The position numbers were made by a program, and so were the translations under genes. Below are positions 1-7,219 of a stretch of 32,138 nucleotides of DNA, piece by piece (within the stretch, counting starts at the first letter, position 1; each line of letters starts with the position of its first letter). This DNA is from Novipirellula artificiosorum (GTDB lineage: Bacteria > Planctomycetota > Planctomycetia > Pirellulales > Pirellulaceae). The DNA lies in assembly GCF_007860135.1 (NCBI RefSeq), contig NZ_SJPV01000028.1, positions 1 to 32,138 of the forward strand, read 5' to 3'. The notes beneath the pieces are model-generated. The model was given only the letters and a program-made list of their open reading frames with translations, was not told where the DNA came from and made no database searches.

Positions 1-140
1 CGCAACTCGCGGACCTGCTGTCGCAGATCCGCGTTTTCTGATCGCAGGTCGCTAACTTCCTGCATCAGCTCCTCGACCAAGGTCGTCAGTGACCTTAGAC
101 GTTCATCAACCGACTGAGATTCTAAAATCGAAGCACTCAT
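1..140 (-). CDS. N-terminus of a probable IS66-family transposase (partial, runs off the left edge)
   Basis: Read on the minus strand, an ATG at 140-138 opens a frame that continues to the window edge and gives about 46 residues, beginning MSASILESQSVDERLR. The stretch is a heptad-like, Leu/Glu/Arg-rich coiled coil (VEELMQEVSDLRSENADLRQ). Such N-terminal coiled coils are typical of IS66 TnpC-type transposases, which are common in planctomycetes. A G-rich segment just upstream of the ATG (GGGGGTG) could serve as a ribosome binding site. No DDE domain is visible because it lies outside the window, so a non-transposase coiled-coil protein cannot be excluded. Confidence 0.5.
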   Translation of the reverse strand, partial: MSASILESQSVDERLRSLTTLVEELMQEVSDLRSENADLRQQVREL

Positions 141-254
141 GCACCCCCAAATAGAGAATCCCGCCACTCACCGCCAGATCAACTCGCTCTCACCACAACT
201 TCCGCGAATGCTTACTTCTCAAACGATGTAAGCCATGGGCCTATAAAGGGTTAC
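1..254 (-). mobile_element. Probable left part of an IS66-like element with a GTAA terminus at 254
   Basis: About 114 bp upstream of the transposase-like start, the minus strand begins with GTAACCC at 254. IS66-family inverted repeats characteristically start with GTAA, so 254 is a candidate element end. The other end is outside the window and no target duplication can be checked, so the boundary is tentative. The remaining 255-344 up to the next gene shows nothing recognisable. Confidence 0.3.
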
Positions 255-344
255 GGGGAACATGTTTGGACTGATGAATAACCCGAGTTAGCCCGCTTCC
301 CACTTGGAGTCCGTTTGAGAAGAGGGGGCAGGAGGGATCGTAAC

Positions 345-1343
345 TCAATCGGTCAGCTGATAGTGCCTCATTGAATGGTAGAAGTCCTGCATGATCGCAT
401 TCCGATCGAAGTTCTCCCAGAGGATGATCTTGCGTGGGTTCTCAGGCCGCTCTACCCATTTGCCGTCTTTTAGTATTGGGGCAGGGATCGTTCTCGGCGT
501 CGCCCAGCTAGGATTTTTGACGATGGCAACCGCGGCCATGTCAAACAAGGCACGCGAGGGAGGATCCCCATGCAACGTGATGTTCTCAAACAGATCTACT
601 GAATAATCACCAAAGCAAGTAAACGATTTGCCGTGACGTCCCATGACCGGTGGGGCCACTTGAGGTCCCTGGCCAGGCATGAGGGTTCGGATCTCTTCCA
701 GCGTGGCGCGGACAGCGTCGGTTCCTGACGGTTTGCTGTACCGCACCAAGGCGATCTCAAAATCAACGTCTGTGTTCAAGATCGAGTTTAGTGAGGGCTC
801 ATCATTCACTTGGTTGTATTCACCCGGCTCGGGGTAGTTCGATCCGAGCCAGACAATTCGGACTCGTGGGATGATGGTCGGGTCCTTCTTCAAAGCGAGG
901 GCAATGGTCGTCAATTTCCCAACCGGCAGCAAAACCAGACGTCGATCATCGGTTGCATGCGCGCGTTGGATGATTAAATCAACTGCTTCCTTTCCGTCGT
1001 AGGTGGGTTGGTCCGTGTTGTTCTTGATGTCCTCGAACTCTCCATTCGCGCCCGTATAAACTTTGACTTTTGGATGCAGATCACACAGTTTGACAACACG
1101 CTCGGCTTCTTCTCGGTGTTTGCTGACATTGCCTCCATTCTTTGTGCGATTGACTGCGATCCCTTCGATTTCGAAGGCGTCTCCATTGAACAACAGGTAG
1201 GCGAGTGCATGTTGGTCGTCCAGCTCGTTGTTCGCATCGGAGTCAAATAGCACTCGAGTTTTCTCGGCTTGCAATGTCGCTGAGGAAAAGGCTCCCAGCA
1301 GCCCAACAAAAGCCACGGTAAAAAGTAGTCGAATTGGTTTCAT
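345..1343 (-). CDS. Secreted inosine/uridine-preferring nucleoside hydrolase-like protein
   Basis: The 332-residue product should hydrolyse N-ribosidic bonds of nucleosides (IU_nuc_hydro family). A signal peptide occupies residues 1-26 (MKPIRLLFTV onwards, ending SATLQA). It is followed by an aspartate cluster, DSDANNELDDQHALAY (D34, D36, D42, D43), which corresponds to the Ca-binding DTDxGxDD motif of the family with two extra residues. A C-terminal HGDPPSRALFDMAAVA block fits the second metal/ribose site. The ATG at 1343 is preceded by AAGAAGAG, a good ribosome binding site; the frame extends upstream only to a weak TTG. It lies 130 bp downstream of the ADP-ribosylglycohydrolase on the same strand, probably cotranscribed. 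Export is unusual for a salvage enzyme and suggests action on extracellular nucleosides or ribosylated compounds. Confidence 0.85.
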   Translation of the reverse strand: MKPIRLLFTVAFVGLLGAFSSATLQAEKTRVLFDSDANNELDDQHALAYLLFNGDAFEIEGIAVNRTKNGGNVSKHREEAERVVKLCDLHPKVKVYTGANGEFEDIKNNTDQPTYDGKEAVDLIIQRAHATDDRRLVLLPVGKLTTIALALKKDPTIIPRVRIVWLGSNYPEPGEYNQVNDEPSLNSILNTDVDFEIALVRYSKPSGTDAVRATLEEIRTLMPGQGPQVAPPVMGRHGKSFTCFGDYSVDLFENITLHGDPPSRALFDMAAVAIVKNPSWATPRTIPAPILKDGKWVERPENPRKIILWENFDRNAIMQDFYHSMRHYQLTD

Positions 1344-1473
1344 AATACTCTTCTTTTGGTTCGTTTTCACCGTTCCGATCGTCATTCGGATCGAGCACGG
1401 CGACAGGCAACAGGTAGAGGGTGAGAACAAATGCAGCGTAGATTCGTTGTGCAACTTGTGAAATCGGGAGGGT

Positions 1474-2733
1474 TCAGTTTTTTGGAGCAACCTTGATCTG
1501 ACTCATTTCGTCTTCGGTAAACCGACTTCCGCTGGCGGGGCCCGGTTCCCAGCACTGCTCCAAGGCCGTCGGTTTCGGCCGTTTCACTGGAACCACAAAA
1601 ATCTCGTTGCCAGCTGTGTCCTTTTCAATTCGGCCCCCCTGCTGGACGACTGCCTGGCGTGCCAGCTTTTCGCAGACGTCCAACAATCCATCAAAATCGT
1701 ACTCCGTATGGCTGAACTTGGGCGTACGATCCAAGGCCGATGTATACTGGCTCGGCAACCGGTCAACGCCGATCATGGTGCACAGTACGCCTGCCGCGCT
1801 AGACGGATTGCAATCGGAATCTTGCCCGCAACGCATCGAAATGACGGTTGTTCGTTCGATGTCTCGCTCTCCGAAGAGCAACCCCATCACGATATACGCG
1901 GCGTTGATTTTGGCGTCGATGTTGAAATCACTATCGGAGCAAGAGAAACGCCGGTAAGCGGGATTGTCTTGATACTTCGCTTCGATAAGCTTCCATACGG
2001 CTTTCCAATTATCGGGATTTTCGCCGTGCCAACGAATCGTATCGCGGATCGCTTCGGCGAACTGGCTGGCGGCGGGAATACAAGCGAGCCCCGCTTCGAC
2101 CACCTTTTTCGGATCGTCCTCGAAAAACGCCTCGGCATACATCCCGGCCACGAACTGCCCGCCATAGAGCCCGTCACCGTAATTCATCAGACGACCAAAT
2201 TTCTCGCCAAGCTCGATCCCGACGTTGGGCATGCCCGGTGCGATCAGCCCGGAATAATCTGCCTCGATCTGGTAGTCGATGTCGTCGGCATGCGAGTTGT
2301 ACTTTGGATGACCCGAGTCGGGTGGCGCGATCCCGGACCGTAGATTCTCACGGCCGAAAACATTCGCGTGCCAAAGTCTGTAGCCACTATTCGCAAAGTC
2401 GATGCCGGCTTGGCGGATCGACACGTCAAATCCGTACTGCTCCATCGATCGAAGAAACGTCATCTCGACATAGATATCGTCTTGGTTGTATTGATTGATG
2501 CGTTCGGGCGCCCATTTCGGCACATGCTCGTCGGGAATGATCTGTCCTTTGAACTTAAACTCTGTCGGCGCGCCCCAACCGACACCAATCATTTGGCCGA
2601 GCCAACCGGCCGCCATCTTGTCTCGATATTCCGACACCGGCAAGCGACGATACATTGCCTCGGTGTCTTCAGCCGATACGAAGCAAGGGCCGATCGTCAC
2701 GGCAAGTAACATGCAGAAGAGTACGCGAGTCAT
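1474..2733 (-). CDS. Secreted ADP-ribosylglycohydrolase family protein
   Basis: The 419-residue product belongs to the ADP-ribosylglycohydrolase (ADPRG/DraG-like) fold, Mg-dependent enzymes that remove ADP-ribose from proteins or small molecules. A signal peptide covers about residues 1-21 (ending CFVSA). Metal-site motifs are visible: QDDIYVE around D85-D86-E90 and GQDSDCNPSSAAG around 303-315, where D305 and D307 match the C-terminal GxDxD motif. An acidic HADDIDYQIEAD loop lies near 148-159. ATG at 2733 starts the hydrophobic leader; an in-frame TTG at 2763 would add ten residues and is less likely. It is first in a two-gene minus-strand unit with a nucleoside hydrolase, suggesting stepwise breakdown of ADP-ribose or nucleoside-type substrates. 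The natural substrate is unknown. Confidence 0.85.
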   Translation of the reverse strand: MTRVLFCMLLAVTIGPCFVSAEDTEAMYRRLPVSEYRDKMAAGWLGQMIGVGWGAPTEFKFKGQIIPDEHVPKWAPERINQYNQDDIYVEMTFLRSMEQYGFDVSIRQAGIDFANSGYRLWHANVFGRENLRSGIAPPDSGHPKYNSHADDIDYQIEADYSGLIAPGMPNVGIELGEKFGRLMNYGDGLYGGQFVAGMYAEAFFEDDPKKVVEAGLACIPAASQFAEAIRDTIRWHGENPDNWKAVWKLIEAKYQDNPAYRRFSCSDSDFNIDAKINAAYIVMGLLFGERDIERTTVISMRCGQDSDCNPSSAAGVLCTMIGVDRLPSQYTSALDRTPKFSHTEYDFDGLLDVCEKLARQAVVQQGGRIEKDTAGNEIFVVPVKRPKPTALEQCWEPGPASGSRFTEDEMSQIKVAPKN

Positions 2734-3216
2734 CAAAATCGTTCCCGTTTGTAAAAGAGTCAAAGGATCGGAGGGCTAACCATTGCCCATGTGTGGTCGA
2801 CGGAGAGCATCTCGCCGCTCACACCCTTTTTGTCCCGTGCCGCCCTCGTTGGACAAACGCAGGGCAGTTCGTTGGGCCATCATACAACACGGATGTTGAT
2901 GGAACCACTTCGTGAATACCTTTGGTAGTCATCCGACACGTTTCGATTGTACAAGTCCGTCGGCTCAAGATCCGTCACCCGATGCGATTGCACGCAATTA
3001 TTTTGCATTTTGCAGTTGGAAAGCCTTGGATCCGATCCTTTTCGCCATCGGGTGGGCTGACGAAAGTGTTTGCACGTCATTCATACGATGGGTTATCTTG
3101 GCGTCCTGCTTCGTTGCCAGCTCTCATTTCGTCGTCTCAAATGCATGTTGATGATTGTTGACGACACGAAGTGTTTCTTATGCCTGTCGCAAAATATGTA
3201 CTTGGAGTTTTCTTGT
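2734..3216. other. Divergent intergenic region (483 bp), putative promoters for both flanking units
   Basis: This gap separates the minus-strand ADP-ribosylglycohydrolase from the plus-strand sulfatase, so it should hold a promoter for each. A weak sigma70-like candidate for the sulfatase is TTGACG at 3158-3163 followed by TATGCC at 3179-3184, but the spacer is only 15 bp. A good ribosome binding site (TTGGAG, 3202-3207) precedes the sulfatase ATG. Several short overlapping frames have no start signals or recognisable protein character, and I see no RNA gene. Confidence 0.4.
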
Positions 3217-4692
3217 ATGAAGAATTCAGTCTGGTTGATGGTGGGGGCGTTTGCATGTGCCACGCTTGGTCTTACCGATGGTATTGCAGCAGAACGGAAG
3301 CCGAACGTCCTGCTACTGATGTCTGACGATTTGAATACGGCTCTGAGCGGGTTCGGGCATCCACAATGCAAGACGCCGATGCTGGATCGGTTGGTGAGTG
3401 ATGGAGTGCGTTTTGAAAACATGCATTGTCAGTATCCCGTTTGCGGCGCTTCACGTGCTTCGCTGATGACCGGGCTCTATCCCTATACCAACGGCATGCT
3501 CGGTAACAGCGGCGACCTGCGAGAAAACATGCCAGACGTCGTTACCTTGTCGCAGCTGTTCCGCCAAAATGGGTACCGCGTTGGACGGGTCAGCAAAATC
3601 TATCACATGGGAATTCCACCGGAAATCATTGCTGGAACGGCCGAACACGACGATCCGCAATCCTGGGACGAGGTGGTCAATATCAAGGCACCGGAACATC
3701 ACGCGATGGGGAAGAAGCATAATTGGTCCCCCAATGAAACAGGTTCACAGTCCTTTACCAGTGTTGAAGCAGTCGGCGGCGATCTGGAGCACGCCGACGG
3801 CATGGCAGCGGAGGCGGCGATCGAGTTTTTGAAACGCAATCAGGAAACACCCTTTTTCCTGGCCTGCGGTTTCGTGCGGCCACATGTTCCGTTGGTGGCA
3901 CCTGCAACGTATTTTGAACGCTACGACCGTGAATCCATGGTTGCGCCCGTTGTGCCGGAGGGCGACCTCGATGATGTCCCGGAGATCATCCGTCACTACA
4001 AAAGCAACAACAGCTATGGTATCACGCCAGCTGCGCACAAGGGTTTGCTCGAAGCCTACTATGCCAGCGTTTCCTATATGGATGCGCAGGTCGGACGCGT
4101 GCTGGATGCGATCCAAGAACTGGGTTTGAAGGAGAATACCATCGTCGTGTTTACCAGCGATCACGGCTACCTGTTGGGACATCACGACAAATACCAAAAA
4201 CAGCATCTCTTCGAAGAGGCCACGCGCGTACCCTTTATCTTCAGCGTGCCGTGGATCAAGAACCGACACGGCCAAGCCACACAGCATCTGACAGAACTCG
4301 TGGATCTCTATCCCACGGTGGCAGAACTGGCCGGGTTAACACCGCCGGCCGGATTGCAGGGCGAAAGCCTCGTCCCCCTGCTCAGGGACCCCGCTTCCCA
4401 AGACTGGGGCAAGGACCTCGCCTTTACGATCAGCCGAAGCGGAGGCGAATCAATCCGCACCCATCAGTGGCGTTACACGCAGTGGGGCTACGGGCAGAGC
4501 GGACAGGAACTGTACGACCTGACCAACGACCCAGGCGAATTCAACAATCTGGCAAACAACCCCGACCATGCCGCCCAGTGCGAGCGACTAAAAAAACAGC
4601 TCGAAGGCAAACGCCGTGAAGCAGGATACGATCCCAATCGCTACACGCTCAATAAAGGGGACGGGGGTCGTTTTCACAAGTTAGGTCGATAA
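3217..4692 (+). CDS. Secreted type I sulfatase, iduronate-2-sulfatase-like (S1_7-type)
   Basis: The 491-residue product is a formylglycine-dependent sulfatase that would remove sulfate esters from glycans after export. It has a signal peptide (about 1-25), metal ligands D37-D38 in LLLMSDDLN, and the activation motif C76-G-A-S-R80 followed by ASLMTG. Active-site residues seen include K127 (GRVSKIYH), H223 (RPHVP) and D315-H316 (FTSDHG). The SDDLN opening and SDHG end resemble iduronate-2-sulfatases. ATG 3217 is chosen because GGAG lies 9 nt upstream and it begins the leader. The last residues (KGDGGRFH, then KLGR) are encoded by the left inverted repeat of the downstream RAYT unit, so the native C-terminus was probably rewritten by the insertion. 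It is a paralogue of the sulfatase at 5629, with the active-site residues at identical positions. Confidence 0.93.
   Translation: MKNSVWLMVGAFACATLGLTDGIAAERKPNVLLLMSDDLNTALSGFGHPQCKTPMLDRLVSDGVRFENMHCQYPVCGASRASLMTGLYPYTNGMLGNSGDLRENMPDVVTLSQLFRQNGYRVGRVSKIYHMGIPPEIIAGTAEHDDPQSWDEVVNIKAPEHHAMGKKHNWSPNETGSQSFTSVEAVGGDLEHADGMAAEAAIEFLKRNQETPFFLACGFVRPHVPLVAPATYFERYDRESMVAPVVPEGDLDDVPEIIRHYKSNNSYGITPAAHKGLLEAYYASVSYMDAQVGRVLDAIQELGLKENTIVVFTSDHGYLLGHHDKYQKQHLFEEATRVPFIFSVPWIKNRHGQATQHLTELVDLYPTVAELAGLTPPAGLQGESLVPLLRDPASQDWGKDLAFTISRSGGESIRTHQWRYTQWGYGQSGQELYDLTNDPGEFNNLANNPDHAAQCERLKKQLEGKRREAGYDPNRYTLNKGDGGRFHKLGR
4654..4676 (+). repeat. Left copy of the 23-bp RAYT-flanking inverted repeat, inside the sulfatase 3' end
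   Basis: The segment aaaggggacgggggtcg...ca is the reverse complement, with one mismatch in 23, of the segment at 5398-5420. It lies within the coding sequence and is read in frame as KGDGGRFH. REP-like palindromic elements flanking a Y1 transposase gene are the known arrangement for RAYTs. Confidence 0.85.
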
Positions 4693-4719
4693 ACCGGTTT
4701 TTTATGACAAGGAAAGCCA

Positions 4720-5400
4720 ATGCCAAGACAAAAACGTGCCGATGAGGCGGGTGCGATTTATCATGCTCTGAACCGTGGGAACGCCAGGCAGGAGATCTTT
4801 CATAAAGATCAGGACTATGAAGCGTTCGTCCGCGTGCTGCATGAGGGCCTTGAGAAATATGACGTTAACCTGTTCTCATTTACGTTGATGCCAAATCATT
4901 GGCACCTATTACTGCGTCCGAATCGTGATGGTCAGATGGGGAAATTACTGCGGTGGGTGACTGCGACTCATACCTTGCGTTACCATGGTCACTACGACAC
5001 CCGAGGGGAGGGGCATTTATATCAGTCCCGCTTTAAGAGCTTTCCTATCCAGGATGACGCCCACTTCTACGTTGTCTGTCGTTATATCGAACGCAATCCA
5101 GTTCGAGCGAAACTCGTCAGTCGATCGCAGTTATGGAAGCATGGCTCGCTATACCGCTGGAACCAACCAAGCGAACCAGTTCCTCGTATATTGTCTCCTT
5201 GGCCCATCGCAAGGCTTCCCAATTGGATTGCACGGGTCAATGAAGCTCTTTCTGAGAAAGAACTCAGGGCACTACGAGTTTGCGTCGACCGAGGGCGTCC
5301 CTATGGAAGCACCGAATGGATCGAAGAAACGGCGGAGAAGAGTGGGCTTTGGTTTACCCTTCGTCCCTTGGGACGCCCAAGAAAGAAGGTGACCGAATGA
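4720..5400 (+). CDS. REP-associated tyrosine transposase (RAYT, Y1_Tnp/TnpA_REP family)
   Basis: The 226-residue protein is a single-strand DNA endonuclease of the HUH superfamily. It shows the N-terminal IYHALNRGN block (13-21), the HUH motif MPNHWHLLL with metal-binding H60 and H62, and the nucleophile Y122 in VCRYIERNPVRAKLV, all characteristic of RAYTs. The family acts on REP palindromes by a 5'-phosphotyrosine intermediate. The start ATG follows AAGGAAA with good spacing. It begins 27 bp after the upstream sulfatase stop. Its TGA stop forms the first three bases of the right flanking repeat. The gene appears intact. Confidence 0.93.
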   Translation: MPRQKRADEAGAIYHALNRGNARQEIFHKDQDYEAFVRVLHEGLEKYDVNLFSFTLMPNHWHLLLRPNRDGQMGKLLRWVTATHTLRYHGHYDTRGEGHLYQSRFKSFPIQDDAHFYVVCRYIERNPVRAKLVSRSQLWKHGSLYRWNQPSEPVPRILSPWPIARLPNWIARVNEALSEKELRALRVCVDRGRPYGSTEWIEETAEKSGLWFTLRPLGRPRKKVTE

Positions 5401-5420
5401 AAACAACCCCCGTCCCCTTT
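5398..5420 (-). repeat. Right copy of the 23-bp RAYT-flanking inverted repeat
   Basis: The segment tgaaaacaacccccgtcccc followed by ttt matches the reverse complement of 4654-4676 with a single difference (a instead of g at position 8 of this orientation). It overlaps the stop codon of the RAYT gene. The remaining gap 5421-5628 holds no recognisable feature. Confidence 0.85.
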
Positions 5421-5628
5421 TTTCGACTCGCAACTCATTGTGTTCCGGCAGGTACCCCACGGAATCGCGATCCGTCGATTTCGTCTGAAAGAAAAGCATC
5501 GAGCCGATGAACGTTCCAATCAAACTGCTTGCCCGTTAGGGTTGCATATCTTAATCGCCATCTTTTTGACTTGAGAAACCGAGAGGGTTAGGATGTGCCA
5601 AAAACCACAACGATTGGAAACGAAATTC

Positions 5629-7083
5629 ATGTCTCACCTCAAGTGCATCGTGCTGATCTCGCTGGCCTTCGTGTTCGCAAGCGGTCCCGCGCCGGCATCT
5701 GCTGCGGCCCCCCCCAACGTCTTGTTCATCGCTGCCGATGACATGAATTGCGATCTGAGTGCGTTCGGTAATGCCCAAGTCAAGACGCCGAATTTGGAGC
5801 GGCTTTCGCAGCGCGGCGTGCGTTTCGACCGGGCATATTGTCAGCAGCCTTTATGTGGTCCGAGTCGAGCGAGCATCATGACCGGATTGCGTCCGGATAC
5901 TCTCGATATGCACACACTGGCGCACGAACTTCGCGACAAGAATCCCGATGTTGTGACGCTGGGACAGCTGTTTCGAAACAACGGGTATTTTTCGGCGCGG
6001 GCGGGTAAGATCTTTCACTATGGGAACCCCAGCCAGATCGGCACCGATGCCAATGATGACCCAGCCAGCTGGGACGAACGCTACAACCCGCGAGGCATCG
6101 ATAGTTTGCAGGAAGACCAAATCACTCGCTACGGATTTGGCCGGCAAAACGCGGGTCTCGGCATTTCAATGGCGTGGTGGGATCCGGTCAGCCGCGACGA
6201 AGAACACACCGATGGGATGGTTGCGTCGAAGATCATCGAGTTGATCCACCAAAAGAAGGATGAGCCGTTCTTCCTGGCTGCGGGATTCTTCAACCCACAC
6301 TGCCCCTACGTCGCGCCAAAGAAGTATTTTGACCTGTATCCGCTCAACGAGATCGCGATCCCCGATCTCGATGAAGCGAAGAAAGATCTCGCGGACGTGC
6401 CACCGATGGCTATTCAGCGAGACGCGAAAAACTGGCCGTACTATTTCAAGGATGTGACTGTCGAGGAAGCCCGCAAGTGCAAGCAAGCCTACTACGCATG
6501 CAATTCTTTCGTTGACGCCCAGATTGGGCGACTGCTCGATGCGCTCGAAGAAGACGAGCTAATGGAGAACACCATCATCGTGTTCTGGTCCGACCATGGC
6601 TATTTCCTCGGTGAGAAAGGCCTCTGGTTCAAACGAAAGGCGTTTGAGCGATCTGCGAAGATGCCGATGATCATTGCTGCGCCGGGAATGAAGAGGGATG
6701 CATCGACAATCAAACCTGTCGAGTTGCTTGACCTTTATCCGACGCTGGCCGACTTGTGTGGCTTGAAATCGCCCGGTCGCTTGGAAGGCGCATCGTTGCG
6801 ACCACTACTTGAAGATCCAAGTCGAGCCGATTGGACGAAGCCCGCCGTCACTCAAATTTGGCACAACAAGAACGCGTGGGGCTATTCGATACGCACCGAG
6901 CGATACCGCTACACCGAATGGCTCGAAGGGAAAGCGGGACGCGAACTGTACGATCACTCGGTCGACCCGGGGGAAGTGATCAACTTGGCCAACGATGACC
7001 GAGAAGCGGCGACGGTCGAAGAATTGTCGAAACAGCTTCGCCCGTTTGTCCGCTTGAGCGACGAGAAACGAGCATCCGAATAG
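5629..7083 (+). CDS. Secreted type I sulfatase, iduronate-2-sulfatase-like (S1_7-type)
   Basis: The 484-residue product is a second formylglycine sulfatase closely parallel to that at 3217. It has a signal peptide of about 27 residues (ending APASAAA), metal ligands D37-D38 in FIAADDMN, the canonical activation motif C76-G-P-S-R80 with ASIMTG, K127 and H130 in AGKIFH, a NPHCPY block, and the WSDHGYFLG metal block. The same residue numbers for the key sites in both proteins argue for tandem duplication, later separated by the RAYT unit. The start at 5629 (ggaaacga upstream) opens the leader; an in-frame ATG at 5593 with gagagg upstream would add twelve residues ahead of it and cannot be excluded. 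The 3' end faces the minus-strand fusion gene. Confidence 0.92.
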   Translation: MSHLKCIVLISLAFVFASGPAPASAAAPPNVLFIAADDMNCDLSAFGNAQVKTPNLERLSQRGVRFDRAYCQQPLCGPSRASIMTGLRPDTLDMHTLAHELRDKNPDVVTLGQLFRNNGYFSARAGKIFHYGNPSQIGTDANDDPASWDERYNPRGIDSLQEDQITRYGFGRQNAGLGISMAWWDPVSRDEEHTDGMVASKIIELIHQKKDEPFFLAAGFFNPHCPYVAPKKYFDLYPLNEIAIPDLDEAKKDLADVPPMAIQRDAKNWPYYFKDVTVEEARKCKQAYYACNSFVDAQIGRLLDALEEDELMENTIIVFWSDHGYFLGEKGLWFKRKAFERSAKMPMIIAAPGMKRDASTIKPVELLDLYPTLADLCGLKSPGRLEGASLRPLLEDPSRADWTKPAVTQIWHNKNAWGYSIRTERYRYTEWLEGKAGRELYDHSVDPGEVINLANDDREAATVEELSKQLRPFVRLSDEKRASE

Positions 7084-7140
7084 GTTCTCGCCTGTCTTGC
7101 CGCTGTTCGGCAGCAATCGAAGGGGGCATTTTTCTCGACA

Positions 7141-7204
7141 AGCCGGCTGTGGTGCTGCACCTTACCGCCGGCTACCCTCTTTAACCGCTTGATCCTCAAT
7201 CAAG
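7141..7204. terminator. Paired hairpins in a convergent gap, candidate bidirectional terminator
   Basis: AGCCGGC (7141-7147) pairs with GCCGGCT (7167-7173), enclosing an inner hairpin GGTG-CTG-CACC (7151-7161). A second stem, CTTGAT/ATCAAG (7188-7193 and 7199-7204), lies just before the minus-strand gene's stop. Neither is followed by a long T run, so classical rho-independent termination is uncertain. The position between two convergent genes supports a transcript-end role. Confidence 0.4.
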
Positions 7205-7219
7205 ATCGATTCGCTGGAG

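Larger units (their letters stand above)
4654..5420 (+). mobile_element. RAYT unit: Y1-type transposase bounded by a 23-bp inverted repeat
   Basis: A complete REP-associated tyrosine transposase gene sits between two inverted 23-bp repeats that differ at one position. The unit lies between two paralogous sulfatase genes. The left end overlaps the coding end of the upstream sulfatase, and the right end begins at the stop codon of the transposase. RAYTs are usually single-copy domesticated-type transposases that mobilise REP sequences, rather than typical insertion sequences. Whether the whole 767 bp moved as one block is inference. Confidence 0.7.

Noticed and set aside
345..1490. Longer N-terminus of the nucleoside hydrolase from TTG 1490
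   Set aside because: The extra 49 residues have no protein character, precede a typical signal peptide, and a good ribosome binding site marks ATG 1343.
1708..2343. 211-codon plus-strand frame
   Set aside because: Antisense to the ADP-ribosylglycohydrolase, whose metal motifs prove the coding strand.
4690..4704. aaaccggttt + T run as a terminator after the first sulfatase
   Set aside because: The palindrome has no room for a loop and lies inside the short spacer before the RAYT gene, so a functional terminator is unlikely.
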